Below, piece by piece: positions 23,442-36,033 of a stretch of DNA of 64,000 bases (positions within the stretch are counted from its first letter, which is position 1; each line of letters opens with the position of its first letter). Under the pieces are notes generated by a model. It saw only the letters and a list, made by a program, of their open reading frames with translations, was not told where the DNA came from and searched no databases. The stretch lies in NCBI GenBank assembly GCA_024734555.1, contig JANPWX010000075.1, positions 1,301,349-1,365,348 of the forward strand, in the 5' to 3' direction. The position numbers were made by a program, and so were the translations under genes. Source of the DNA: Trochalopteron elliotii. Taxonomy: Eukaryota > Chordata > Aves > Passeriformes > Leiothrichidae.

Positions 23442-26400
23442 CACAGCTCTGCTTGTAGCCTCGCTCTGTGCTGTGCTGCTGTGAGGTATTCCAGAAGGTT
23501 TTGGGTGACCCCTTGGTCCTTGCACAGGGTTAACTGTCCCTGAGCAGTAGCTGCTCCTGGGTTTGAGGTCTCCAGCCTGCAAAGCCTCACCCGTGTTCTC
23601 TGTGTGTGCAGCTGGTGTGGGGCAGCCAGGGCATGGCTGGGGCTGCCAGAGGGGAGAGGAGAGGAGGAGTGTCCACTTGTGCTGGAAGCAGAGCTGACTC
23701 AGGGCTTTCTCCCTAGGGCTGGGTGCTGACTCAGCTGCTTTGCCTTTTCCTGGCTTCTCTGGAAACCAGAGGCCTCTCCTGGGGCTCTGAGGCCGTGGCA
23801 GTGCAGCAGGAGTCAGCATTACTCGGTTTTGGGAGAGTCACGCCTTTGACTGTTTTGGGGCAAGAGCCAAGAAGTTCAGTAAGAGTCTCGGGATTGCTCC
23901 TGGGTGTGTGCTGTACTCCTGCTGGGGAGCACGTGCTGCTCAGCCTGGGCTAATTCCTGGGGTGAATTTGTGCTGCAACAATGCTGCTGCTCCTGCTGCC
24001 GTGTCTCCCCACTGCAGGGCTGGATTGGGGCAGGGGGGTTCCTTCTTTGGCCTCACTGGAGTGTTGTTTCATGGTATTAATGGTGCTTGTGTCAGAACAT
24101 TCTCTCTGCTGTGGTGGAGGCTGGGTGAGGCTGAGTTCACCATGGAGGTTGTCCCAGCACCTGGGACACCTGAGACTTGGCTCTGCCCTCTGCAGCCAGT
24201 GGCCAGGTTTAAGTTCTGAGCTGGGATGTGAGGAACATCTTGTACAAGGAATGAGGATTGACCTGTGATCCTGGAGCCTGGGCTGGTGGGACCCTGCTGC
24301 AGCCAGAGGGGTGCTGAGCCCAGCAGCTCTGCTGCCAGTTCCATGTTGTCCTGAAATGGGGGTGGCTCTTTCCTGATGCTTCCAGCAGCCCAGTAGGCTC
24401 CTCTCCATATGGGAAAGTGGAGCCACGAGGCCAAATCCTTCTTGGTCCACGCTGGTCCAGTGATAAACACGTTTATCCCACCTGAAACGAGCTGAGGGAG
24501 AAAGGCTTTGGGCCAAGCTGGAAGGAGAGTCCTGCTGTCACATAAAGAGGTGAAGGCATTATTGACTGCATAGAAACCTGACGAAATTCCTCATAAAAAT
24601 GGCAGAGATTGTGAAGGTGGATGAGGCAGTACAAGTGTCACTGCCATCCCTGTGGGTGTGGGGGCTGGGACAGGTGCCCACCAGTGGTGGCTGTGGAGGG
24701 GTTGCCCCATCACCAACCGGTTCCTCCAGTTCCTCTGGGAAGAGCCAGATTGAGTTGGAGTCAGACTAGTTTGTGCAGAGCCTATATTTGCCTGGAGAGG
24801 AAAAAAAAATATAATAACAATAATAATAATAATTTTAAAAAAATCAGTTCAGTTGCCTCAGCCCAGAGTTGTGTTTTTAAAGGGAGTGGTGTGGGGAAGG
24901 TCTTGGGCACCCCCAGCTCTGCTCTGGAGCTGTGGCCAGGCTGGAGCCTGCCCTGGGGCTGAATTGCTCCATGGTTTTCAGAGAGGACAAATGGGGACTT
25001 GAGCGAGACACAAACAAACACATCTCTCATTGTGATGTGAACGGTGGCTGTTCTTGGAGTGCTGGAGGGGCTGGACAGAGTGCTGGTAACACAGCTTGCC
25101 TCTGCATCCTTGGCTGAAGGGAGGAGGAAATTCAGGCATGGGCCCATCTCAGGAGCAGATTTCAGCATGGACACAAAATCATTGCACTGCTGATAAGCAC
25201 CAGTGGCTGCAGTTCAAGCCTTGTGTTAGCTGTCTGTGGCAGCTGAGCCAAGCTTGCCTTGCCCTTGGGCTTTTTCCTTCTGACTGTGCAGTGTTACCAC
25301 CCTTCGTTGGGTTGTTCTTAATCTGCTTATTCCAGAGAAATCCTATCTGCCCATTATTGTGGCCCAAATGTGCAAAAAGACTTCGTGTTTTTCCCAGAGA
25401 AGAAAAAAAAATGTTTTCAAAATTCCCCACCAATGTTGCTCCCTGCAAGTTTTCTTCAATCCCACAGAGAATGTTTTAATCTGTATTTTCATCAGTGCTT
25501 CACAGGAACATCCCAGCCTGAATGCTGGTGGATACTGGTGAGTTGGGGATGAATTGTGGATTTTGGGCAAGGAGGACTGGAGCTGATTTCAGCCAGTTGT
25601 GCCAGGGTCTGTGGAGAAATGTCCCTGTCTGGGCTTGTCTATTCAAGTGTCTGTTACTGACCCATGACTGCAAATGCCTCCTTATGCCATGGGTGCAAAC
25701 ACTGCAGGACTGGCTCCTGAGGGTCAGAGGATCTAGTAAATCTATTGATCATGCTTAAAAAAAAAAATCCTTAGAGGTAGGCAAACCTTAGCTAAATCTT
25801 GGCCTTTATTTCACTTGGTTTCCCCCCCTATTTCTGAAGCCCTTCAGAAGGGCTGGGCTCAGCCCTGAGTCAGGCCAGCTGTGTCTGCCCACCTTTGCAG
25901 GGTTGTTTTTGCTGCCTGCCTTATCTCCCTTGTGACACCACATGCCCTTTCCTTCCTCCTTCATGCTGCAGGGCAGGGAATGGGTGATGATGTTAAGCAA
26001 GCCCAGTGTGAGCAGCCTGGCTATGGGGAACTGCTGCAGAGGCAGCAGAAGTGAAGCTGGGTGGAAAAACCCCTCTGTGTTTGTTGTTCAGCTTCCAAAC
26101 CCCACGTAGTCTTGGCTTAGCATTCAAAATTAAATTATCATTTCCTTCAGGGCCAAAGGTGTCAGAATGTCTGACAGCTGGGAGTATCAGGGGGTAAATT
26201 TTATCTGCTGTGACACTGTTGAGTGGCTGCAGGGGTGGTCAGTGACTGTCCCAACGTGCAGAGCTGAGGGGTGGCTCTGGTTGGAGCAGCACTCACTGTT
26301 GTTGGCTCTTTTGGCTCAGTGTTTTCTTCTTTCCACATCTCCAGGCTGGGATCACTCTGCTGTGGGTGTGAACAGGCACACCTGGGCTGATGTGCCCTGC

Positions 26401-26954
26401 TTGGCTCCCTGTGCCTGCTCACCCAAGGCTTTTTGGGGACTCCCTTTGGCTGTGTGTCCCTTCTGGCAGGCAAGGATGGGCTGTGGGCCAGCAAAACTCA
26501 GGCATTTCATTTTTGCTTATCAGACTCCTTTGGGTCAGGTAACTCAATTCCAAAACATTGTGAGGCTGGTTCAGAGGGTCTGTGCTGTGCATCCATCACA
26601 CTGTCGACACACTTCATGGTGGGGTGAGTACCTCCTTGTCCCCATGGAAGCTGAGGCTGCTCTTAATGTGCCCTGGCTGGATCCTTCTGGGTATGCTGGA
26701 GAACTCTCCTGGTTTCCATGTGCTGTGGAAAGAAAAAAGTCAGAAAAATCCAGGCTGTTTGATTCTCATTCAGAAATAAGCAATAGCAGATGGCCAGACA
26801 AGGGCACACCACTGACCCCAGGGCATTCCTGACTGCACCCAGCCCAACTTCTTGCTTCTCTTGGGGACACCAAGGACAAGCACAGGGGTGCTGATGGCCT
26901 CTGTTCTGGGTCATTTTAAACATCAGGGATTTAAGCATATGATCTGTCCATACA
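23442..26954. other. Intergenic DNA without recognised gene
   Basis: Unique-looking, GC-moderate DNA. It holds long overlapping chance frames (for example 23950-24516 minus, 188 codons, and 26167-26832 plus, 221 codons) that I cannot relate to any protein family. They are rich in Ser, Pro, Cys and Trp, as expected from translated noncoding bird DNA. An A/AAT-rich tract at 24801 is listed separately. Confidence 0.55.
24801..24836 (+). repeat. A-rich / (AAT)n low-complexity tract
   Basis: Nine A residues followed by AT, AAT and AAC units. It could be the remnant of a poly-A tail that expanded into a microsatellite, but no retroposed body is recognisable upstream. Confidence 0.85.
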
Positions 26955-27399
26955 ATGTGCTGATGTTTTTAACTGTGAATGATGCCTTAAGATTTTAGCC
27001 TTTGTATTTTTCAGATCCTGTACTTCATTAGTGCATAACTCTAAACTCCATATGAAGTGTTAGTTACTGTCTTCACATTTTGGTCAGACAAAACAATTCC
27101 TGTGGGCCTGAAACTCAAGCACACCCTACAGCCTCAGCCCCCAGAAAGTATAAACAAAAGTGAATTGAGGGGATGTGACTTCATTACCTGAAGCTGTAAT
27201 TGGACAATTAACTTCTGATATGTAAATGGACCAAACTTTTATCTTTCTGAAAAACTCATGATCATCATCCACATTGGGTGTAGCCTCTGGGAGGCTTTTG
27301 ACTGCCCAAGGTGCATCTGTTGAAGGCCTTTAATAAACACCCACTTTATTCTCTTAACCTTGTCTAGCCTCTGTTCTAGGTGGTCACTCCAAGGCACCA
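26955..27399 (+). mobile_element. ERVL-like LTR (solo or fragment)
   Basis: About 440 bp resembling avian ERVL-type LTRs as I remember them. It starts near TGATGTTTTTAAC and carries a TATA-like 'gtataaac' at about 27148. Further on are the block 'gatatgtaaatggaccaaac', the block 'gtgtagcctctgggaggc', an AATAAA at 27332-27337 and a terminal segment 'ctagcctctgttctagg'. It ends close to '...aaggcacca'. I see no clear target duplication, so the ends are approximate. No internal retroviral region flanks it. The family name is inference from memory; the LTR nature is supported by the TATA and polyA arrangement. Confidence 0.72.
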
Positions 27400-28498
27400 T
27401 GAGGAGCTGCAGAGGACTGGGCTGGTGGAGAGCAGAAACTGCAGCTCCTTAATATGAGATGACTGAAAATCACTTCCTGGGGGTTTTTGATGGCAACAAC
27501 TTGCTGATACGACCACACTTACCCACCAAACAGAGCCTGGGCTGCCCCCAGTTGGCCCCTGGAAGCAGGGGCTTGTGCTGCTCACATCCAGTGGAAAATC
27601 TTCTGGAGTAAATCCTGCAGGTTGCAAACTTGCCATTGTTTAGATGGATGTGAGATAGTTCAGCCTGGAGCCAAGTTCAGCCCGGGGTCCTGCAAGCCTA
27701 AGGCACACAAATGCTGCAGAAGAGTTAATGGGAAACAGAGTGTTGAGCAAAACAAAGAAAGACCTTTTGAGGTCTCAGCTGCTCAGGGTAATATTTAGGT
27801 TTGGTGACTCTCTGTATCTTAGAGATGGGAATGCAGCAAAGCTCTTTCAGTCCAGAGTATACATGGAGCCCAACAAGACTGTGGGCTAATATCAACAAAC
27901 CTTTTGGAAAAGCAGATCCTGTCTGCTTCAGCAAAGCCGCAGTGTTATTTTTCTTTCAACAAATGTATTGAGACAATAATAATGCTGTGCAGATTGGTTG
28001 TCCCTGGCCTACATGATTTATTAGGAAGCAGAAACAATTGGAGCTGCTGAGAAAAAACAAGCTTTGGACATGGATATTTTTCTTCTCTTTTTATTTTCAT
28101 TTTTTCCCCTTGATTTCCTCATGAACTAAAAAAGGGCCACCTAGTCTGGTCCCAGGAGACAAGTTGCCTCCTTCCTTGCATTTCTTACTGGACCACCAAC
28201 CCTGGGCTTGCTTTTTAGATATTTCAGTGCTGGGGAGAAGAGGGGAGTGAAGCTGTGCTGGAGGGGAGGCTGGGAGAAGGTGATGTGGCCACAGAACAAC
28301 AATCCCAGGCAGGAAAGCAGAGCAGGTCTGGAGGAGGAGTCCTGCAATCAGTTTCTAGCTGTGAGTGACTCAGGGACAAGTTGTTTCCTCTCTCTGAGCC
28401 TGCCTTTCCCCCCGTTTATCCTGTTTATTTACTGCTAAAGCCATCGAGGGGGGTGGAGCTCAGCCCAGCTCAGACCTCCAGGTGCAATGGAAGCACAG

Positions 28499-28573
28499 GA
28501 GCTGCTTGTGGTGGCATGTCCCATATTGGTGGCCTTGAGCTGGTTATGGTGGCAGGTCCCACACTGGAGTGGC
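28499..28573 (+). repeat. Imperfect tandem repeat, about 2 x 38 bp
   Basis: Two adjacent copies with period 38 beginning 'gagctgcttgtggtggcatg' (28499) and 'gagctggttatggtggcagg' (28537), followed in each by a 'tcccayaytgg' block. Several substitutions separate the units. Simple local duplication; no coding role seen. Confidence 0.75.
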
Positions 28574-29923
28574 GGGAGTGGGGATTCTGCTTGGGATGGG
28601 TGGGAGCACCTCCCTGAACACACCGTGAGGATGGAGGGGGGCTGAGCCTCACCATGCTGGGGCTGAGCTCAGTGTCAGCTGCTCCTGCTTGCACCCACGG
28701 CCCTGCACATCATCCTCACTGGGTTTTCTAGAAAGAAACCTGTGATTTTGGTTAATGAAGTGCAAGGGGCTCCCTCACAGTGTTTTGAGGCAGCAGGACC
28801 AGGTGCTGTGGCAGCAAGCTGCCGACTGAGTGTCTGCATGGGTAAGTGATATCATCAGGGTTTGCTTTGCCTTCAGAAATGACTAAACAGATTTTCTCTG
28901 GTTTCCAGTTGACCCCGTGGCTCCCTGCTGATGATGGGAGCAGGCTCTTTTAGGTTTGAGTTAATGGTGCCACGGCCAGCCCCAAATCAGCCTCAAAAGC
29001 TGGAGATGGATTCAGGTAGAGGGAAAAGCTGCATCCACTGCACCCAGCCCTTGTTGTTATTAAATCAGGGATTGCTGAGAGTCATCTCTGATTCATGCTC
29101 CAGCTGAAACACAAGTATTTCACATTTGTCTGAAGGGATTAAGTTTTTAAAGCTCCTGCCCTTCTGGCTGTGTGTTTTCCTCCTACGGGTTAGTTAGCCT
29201 CAGCTCCCAATTTTTGAGAAAGACTGGAGGGTTGGGGGTGATTTTCCTTTGTGATCTTTTTCTTCCATGCCTGGAGTCAGCACAAAAAGGAGTCAGTGCA
29301 AATTAGCTGTGTTTTATTATTGCAGGGGGCTACAGGAGCCCTGGGTAATTGCTACATTTGGTTCCTTTTCTCTTGGGTTTCACTGACATTTCAGATAGTA
29401 AATGAGTGGTTCCTTCCCCCTACAGATGTTTTCTGTTGGTTATACAGGGGAAGAGACAAGAGATGATAAATCCATGTGCTTCTTTTGTGTTTTTTCTAGG
29501 AAATCAGAGTGGGGCACATGGCTTGCTCAGCTCTGGGTGCCGCTGCCATTGGGGTGAGCAATGGCAGGACCTCCCTCCCTTTCTCCCAGCCCTGTTTGCA
29601 TAAGAGAGGAGGAAGAGGAAAAGTGAATTATGACAGCCAGACCCTCCCAATATTTTTTTGCTCCACCCCTGGATCAATGTTAAACACCAGCCAAACCTGT
29701 GTCCCAGACTGAGGGAAGTTAAGCTTTTTTTATTGCTCCTGGGCAATTCTCCTGCTAATCCAGGCACATGCCACATGTTTTGGGTACATCACAGGATATT
29801 TCTGGGCTCCTTTTTTTTCCCTGAACTTCTGCTAGCTGCCTTCATGAAACTTAAGGACATGGAAAAAGTTGGAGCATCGTTTGCATTTTTGGGGAAAGCT
29901 TATGTCAAAATTGCCTAGAGGTT

Positions 29924-29956
29924 TGTCTTGGCTCCACAGAGAAGGGAGCCAAGACA
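29924..29956. repeat. Perfect 12-bp inverted repeat with 9-bp loop
   Basis: TGTCTTGGCTCC (29924-29935), then a 9-base spacer, then its exact reverse complement (29945-29956). A stable small hairpin at DNA or RNA level. Stems this short occur by chance in 64 kb, so function is not implied. Confidence 0.9.
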
Positions 29957-32900
29957 CATAGTCACCTTTATTGATGCTCTCTGGAGACAGAGGACCAACC
30001 AAAAGCACATGAGGCATAAATGCTCTCTAAGTAAGGTCTGGCTTGCTTTGCAACAGTGTACAAAGGAAGAGGAGGATCCACAAGATCTTAAAATCTTTAA
30101 ACACGGACACTTTATGGTAAATAAAGCCTAGATTTTACTGAACAATCTCAAAGTGATAAAGCCTTACTTAGCCTTTGACAATATGGTTGGAAGGGAGAGC
30201 AGCTGTCAGGATGTTGTAGCAGTCTGATGGTTTGCCCAAAGCCAGGAGCCTCCCCAGGCTGCAGCCATGCTCAGCCCCACTCTCACACACATTTTTTGTG
30301 AGAAGACAGCAGCCTGCAGAGGCCCCATGACCTAGGCTGGGGGATGCTGTACAGCTTTGAGACCCTCAGCCAGACTGGAGGGGCCTTAAACCCCAAAACA
30401 ACCCGGTGGGAAGACAAGGAGCCTTTGAAGCTCCTCCAATCTGCCCAAGCCTCAGAGTGGGGTTGTGAACCTTGTCTGTCCTTCTCCATGAGATTGTTGC
30501 TTTTACAATTAAAACCCACGCAAACCCCCAGCCCTTGCTACTGCTTGCTACCCCAGTGAAATCTCTGACATTTGAGACATAATGGGAAGTCAAAGAATGC
30601 CAGGAATTTGGTGACTCAACATAGAGTTTATTATACCAGCCCCACCGTTTTAGCCCATGTAATGTAAAATTGTTTTACGGCATGTGGCACAGTTCTGTGG
30701 GTTAATTTATAAGCAAACAATTACTATTCAAATGGGGACTTTTTTTTTTCTGTGCCTACATAAACTTGTTATCTGTTTGGCAGTGGGGGATGCTGTGAAG
30801 AAATGCACATTTACATTTTTTTGCTTTGATGAGATTTGCTTTTCCTGGAGCAGTTCAATGGGGCATTGAGGACCAGGGCTCACTGCTGAACTTGACCTGG
30901 GAGTGGCGTGGAGATAAGCCAAATGTTAAGAGAAAAGGAGCCCTTTATGTGAAGATGCCAGGATATTAGGACTCACTTTTAGGTCACACACTTGTTAGGG
31001 GTTCCTTCAAAGTGATGGATTCTTCTGCTAAAATTTAATGATGTCCGTTAAATCACAGGGTCATGAACTAATGCATGTGCTGAAAATGGTTTGCCAAGGG
31101 ACCATGAAGACAAGGCCTTGTGTCAGGAGACTTCCAAAGCAAATTGGATTTTCCACACAGCAATGGTTGTGTTTGAAGGTCTGTCAGTGGCCTGTAAAAT
31201 TCTCCACCAGTGATAACAAGACAGAATTGCCAAGCACTGAAGCAGTGCCATGAGCACTATAGAACAAATCACTGCCCTCTCAGGACATAATAGCTTCTTG
31301 ATCATCAGTCAAAGAAAGAATTATCCCAACCAGCAAATGGGCAGGAGGAAGCTGCTCCTGCTCTTCCAGGAGATTATCCCAGAGCTCCTGGGTTAAATCT
31401 GATGCAGAGATCCTGGGGGTTCATGAGAACATCAGTCTGGAGCTGAGCAGTTGGGTAGGTGGATTTTAGGCTGGGTGCACAGAAAAGGATGGAACAATCA
31501 GATGCTGACTGGTACGGGGCCACCAGCTGGCCCTGCTGGTGTCCAGCCCCAGGACAAGCCCTGCCCAGAGGGGTCTGTGCTGGAGGAAAGTTGGGAGATG
31601 CTGTGTTCCTCTCCCTGCCTGCACATCGTAGTGAAGTTCATTTTCCTCCCATTTCACATTCCATCGATTTGAATTGATTTCACAGGTAATCAAGCTAAGG
31701 CAAGCTGTTGGGAAAGCAGTCTGAATCATTCCTACTGAACCCACAGAATTCAGTGGGTGCATTATTGCTGCTGGTCTCAAGGCTGGTCTCTACCCAGTCT
31801 CACACTGGTGTGGCTGAACTGGTTTAAAAAGCAGTTTGGAGCTAAACTGCCCATGCTGGCAGTGCTCTGCACATGCCTCCCTGAGCTGCAGCTTGTCTTG
31901 CCCCCTCTGAAAGCAGAGGGAAGTTAAACCCCATGCTCATCTGGCCCTGACCTTTCAGCTGAGATCACCCTGAAGAGGGGGCAGTTCCTGATTTCTCACC
32001 AAGGGAAGCTGCAGGCAGACAAATATCAGAGAATTTACACAAATGAATGGCAGCTCTTTCATTCCAGTGTTGGGTTTAGGAGAGCCAGGAGCTCCCTCCT
32101 GAGCCATCCACATGGGCAGTGCTGCTCTTGGACCAACACTGGGCCAGGGAGTGCATTGGTCAGGACATGCTGAGCACTGGCTTCTCCAGTCTGAGCCTGG
32201 ATTGAGTGATGGAGGAGGCAGTTCTGGTTCCACCCAGTCCCTGAAGGATTTGAGATATTGTACTGCCAAAAGAAAACAGCACAGATCATCCTGGAGTGCA
32301 GAGCTATCTGGAGCCCTTGGAAGGAAAGTGCAGTGAGGGTGGAGCAAGAGGACACCAGGGTGAAGGCTGCCTTAGACTGGAGGGGTACAAAAATCCCCCC
32401 CAAGCTGCCTTCAGGCCTTGGAAGGTGGGTGGCTCTGTCATGGCCACACCAAGTGATTTTTTGGAAGAGAGGGTGCCTGGGGAGTGCTGCTGGAGTGATG
32501 CTGCATAGAGCCCAGGATGGCCTAGGGGTTCATCCTGTTTCCAGTGAGATGAGTGTGCATGTTTATGAAATCTAACTCCCTGGGTGATGTCATGACATGA
32601 TGAGAAACTGGGTTATAAATTAAAGGAAGAAAAAAAAACCAGACCCCACTGTGGGTCAGATGATGGCAATAAATTCAGATAACAGCTCATCAGTGCCTCT
32701 TCCCTTGTTCTTGTATGTGTTTGCAATTTTTTTCCCAGTTGGGAGAAGATCTGGTGAGAAGCAGCTGTTTTTCATTTGTTCTCCATCCACATCTGATTAG
32801 ATAGCCCTCCTTCTGCCCACTGAGATGTGCTTGGGGGCTCTCCCAGCCCCTCTGCTCACTCAGCTTCTGGGGCACCAAGGAGTTTGGGACTGTTGGAACT

Positions 32901-33690
32901 TTGTTTCACAAGCTCACAGCATTTCAGAGGTACAAAGGGCTCCTTCATGATCACGGGGCTCAGGTCCCATTGGGCCAAAGGGCATGGCCAGATCCTGCAG
33001 TGGGGATCTTTATGAGGTGCTGTGGGTTTGGGAAGGCAGCGGTGGGGATGTGTGTTCCCTCCCTGACATGAAGCTATTAATTTGGTTTTAGGCAGTTCTG
33101 GGGCTCTGCAGCCCAAGAGGAGAAACATATCTCTGCAGGCCTTGTGAATGTGTTCACCACGGGCTGATGGGGAGGGAGCTGTGCTGCAAGGAAGAAAGTG
33201 GGCTGTGATTTTGGAGCAGTGGGAGAGGACAATCTAATGGTGAGGTGATTAGTGTGGGAGCAGAGAGAGACCAGGCTTGCATCCCCCTGAATGCATGGCT
33301 TCCTAAAGGCTAAACAAGAACATGGTGAGCTTCTGGCTTGTTGAAGCTAGTGTGGAAACTCCCATCAGCTCCACTGAACTCCAAACCAGACCTCTCCAGG
33401 GCAAGCCTGTAATGTTTCTTCACACCATGCTCCAGGAGGGCTCCCATCAAAGCACTTTGCAGGCAGTTGTCTTCTTTCAGGACACAGGTGTGTTTCACTC
33501 AGGGCAAGGAGATTGTTCTGGTCTTGTCCTGCCTTTGCCTTCCTTTCCCCTCACTCCAGGACTCATTAGTAAGATTTAAGTGTCTGATGCTTCTCTCTTC
33601 CTTCTCTTAGTGCAGACACAAACCTTTAGCAAAGGTTGTTGGTCATGGGAGCTCTTCACCAAAACACAACAGAACCAGAGCTTCTCTGGG

Positions 33691-33750
33691 TACCAGGGAG
33701 CCTGAAAACTTTTCCCTGAGTACCAGAGAGCCTGAGAACTTTTCCTGCTC
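33691..33750 (+). repeat. Tandem duplication, 2 x 30 bp
   Basis: Two adjacent 30-bp units starting 'taccagggagcctgaaaact' and 'taccagagagcctgagaact', differing at only a few positions. A simple local duplication. Confidence 0.85.
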
Positions 33751-35451
33751 CTTTGCTGGGTGGGAGGGGGATCTCCCATGGCAAGTCTGAGGATGTGGTG
33801 TTGAGCTCCCCGTGCTGTGCCCGGGCAAGTCCCAGCCGTGTGTTGAGCACTGAGCTGCAGCTCACCCAACCCTCACCTCTTCACCCATGGGGGTGCCACT
33901 TTTTCAGGTTCCCAAGTGAATTTCTGGGAGCCCCAGGTGAGCTGGGGATTACAGATGAGTGGGGGTTACAGAGCCCCCAAAGCTGAGGTCCCTGGAGAAG
34001 AAGGGGACGTGACCCTCCTGGATGTCAAACACAAACATGGAAATAACAGGGTGGGAAATGTTCTCCTGCTCATCTCAGAAATCAGTTTTCTGTGGGTCAG
34101 CTTAAATTCCTGGCAAAAATATTCGCAGCTGATTTTATTCCAAGCTTGTTTCCCCATTCCCTTTAATCCATTCAGCTGGCATGCTGAAAGCCACAGAGAC
34201 AACTCCAGCCCAAGGATCAGCAGTGTCCGTGTGCCCCTCGGGTGTGTGCTGAGCCCTGGGGGTTTCCATGCCATGGGAGGGCAAGGGGGGATGACACAAA
34301 ACTTGGCTATGTTGCTGCTGCTCTGGCCTGCAGTGACCACGTTGATGCAAAAATCTCCATCTGACTCCGTGTCAACTAGTTCAGTTTCAAAAAAGAAGGA
34401 TAACTTGTTTTATTTTACCAAAGCTTTGTAAGATAGGGAGGTTACCGGATGGGATCTGCAACGCTCAGGCTCAGGTATCAGTTGCATAATTTCCTGTGTT
34501 ATTTCAACACTCTTGTCTTTTTCCTTTTTCTTTTTTTTTTCAATGATCTCCTTTGCATACTGGAGAAGTCTTATATAAGCATACGTTGCACTGGAAATTT
34601 TTTTTTCCTGAGTATTTTTTTTGGCAGGGAGCTCCTGGCACATGATACAGAACTCAGAGCCATCAACTGTAGCTGTGATACAGATGTTCATTGCCTGTAT
34701 AATCTTTCTCATATCAAGCAATAACCCTGAGCCAATTTCTTTATTTTAAGCACCTTGTTGTGGGAACGGAGCTGTAAATGCATGAATTGCTGAATTCCCT
34801 TATACCTTTTTACAGTAGGCAAACAAAAAAATCAGCACAGGGCCTCAGTGAAAATCAAACATGAGGGCTGTTCTAGATAAGAAAAGACAGTCACTAACTG
34901 AGAGTTACAAAAAAAAAAATCCCTCTCAAAAGATACTCTGGAGAAGTGCCAATAGCACATAGCTGCATGGAGACTAAATAAAACCAGGTGAGTTTCCTGC
35001 CATTGTGGAGTATCAAATGTGATTTCCATTTGTGATGGACATGCTGTTTCTGCCAAGATCATCTGGAGGTTCTCATTTCAGGACTTATTATTTTTGTTGG
35101 CCTAATATAGAGCTGCAGCCCAGAGTGCTAAAAGGGAACATTACAGCAATGACATTCACAGCAGATGAGGAAAAATGCAATTATCAGACTGAAAGGATCT
35201 TCCTGGGAGAAGACTGTTCTGTCTTGAGTGTAGATTTTAGGATTGCTTTGCATGCAGAACAAGTGGGGAGAATATGATGAGAGGAAGCATTAGCAGTGAT
35301 CCTTACTGCAGAGGCACCAGGTAACATCCTTTCCAATTAAGAGTCTGGCTCACTCCAAAAATATCATTGAAAAACTAGGTGTGAACCAGAGATGTAGATC
35401 AGGCTGTTTTGCACTTGTGAAGTGATTACAGGGAGTCTGGCAAGCTGCCCT

Positions 35452-35477
35452 ACAACAACAACAACAACAACAACAAC
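35452..35477 (+). repeat. (CAA)n microsatellite
   Basis: An uninterrupted run of about eight and a half ACA/CAA units. It lies about 100 bp upstream of a CR1 fragment. Confidence 0.96.
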
Positions 35478-35580
35478 CCAGTCAGAGAGGGTTTCACTCC
35501 CCCAGAGCCATGTGCAGGGTGGAGCAGGGCTGGATGGGACACTGGGTGTGGGGACATGGGGATCTGCCTTGGGTCTAGGA

Positions 35581-36033
35581 GAGAGCAACAAGGCTGGTGA
35601 AGGGCCTTGAAAACCTGGAAAACCCTCTGAAGAACAGCTGAGGGAGCTGGGATTATTTAGCCTGGAAAAAAGGAGGCTCAGAGGGGGATCTCATCACTCC
35701 CTACAACCCCCTGGAAGGTGGCTGTGGTCAGGTGGGGTCGGGCTCTTCTCCCAGGGAGCAGGGACAGGACAGGAGGACACAGCCTTAAGCTGTGCCAGGG
35801 GAGGTTCAGGTTGGACATTAGGAACAAATTCTTCACTGGAAAAGTGGTTGGGCATTGGAATGGGCTGTCCAGGGAGGTGCTGGAGTCACCATCCCTGGAG
35901 GTGTTTAGAAAAGATTGGATGTGGCAGCAGTGCCATGGTTTAGTTGATGAGGAGGAGTGAGGTCATAGGTTGGACTTGATGATCTCAAAGGCCTTTCCCA
36001 GCCTGGTTCATTGTGTGATTCTGTGATTCTGTG
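35581..36033 (+). mobile_element. CR1 LINE 3' fragment, about 450 bp
   Basis: One of the longest CR1 copies here. It covers 'gagggagctgggattattta', 'gcctggaaaaaaggaggctc', 'catcactccctacaaccccc', 'tcttctcccagggagcaggg', 'gccttaagctgtgccagggg', 'ggttggacattaggaac' and 'ggacttgatgatctcaaagg', ending with repeated 'tgtgattc' units. An 80-codon frame (35718-35960) runs through it, but it reads the CR1 tail and not the reverse transcriptase core. 5'-truncated and presumably inactive. Confidence 0.95.

Larger units (their letters stand above)
27400..35580. other. Intergenic DNA without recognised gene
   Basis: Mostly unique-looking DNA. It includes a two-unit 38-bp tandem repeat at 28499-28573, a perfect 12-bp hairpin at 29924-29956, a two-unit 30-bp repeat at 33691-33750, and an AT-rich block at about 34400-34900 with a Lys-rich 103-codon minus-strand frame. 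A (CAA)n microsatellite sits near the right edge. None of the open frames resembles a known family. Confidence 0.55.

Noticed and set aside
23950..24516. 188-codon minus-strand open frame
   Set aside because: Ser/Pro/His-rich, overlaps several other frames on both strands, no domain, no promoter or splice context; typical chance frame in GC-moderate DNA.
26167..26832. 221-codon plus-strand open frame
   Set aside because: Trp/Cys/Leu-rich composition without any recognisable family; other frames in the same place are open too, so the region is simply poor in stop codons.
35718..35960. 80-codon open frame that looked protein-like
   Set aside because: It is the translation of the CR1 tail; the same peptide flavour appears at other CR1 copies.
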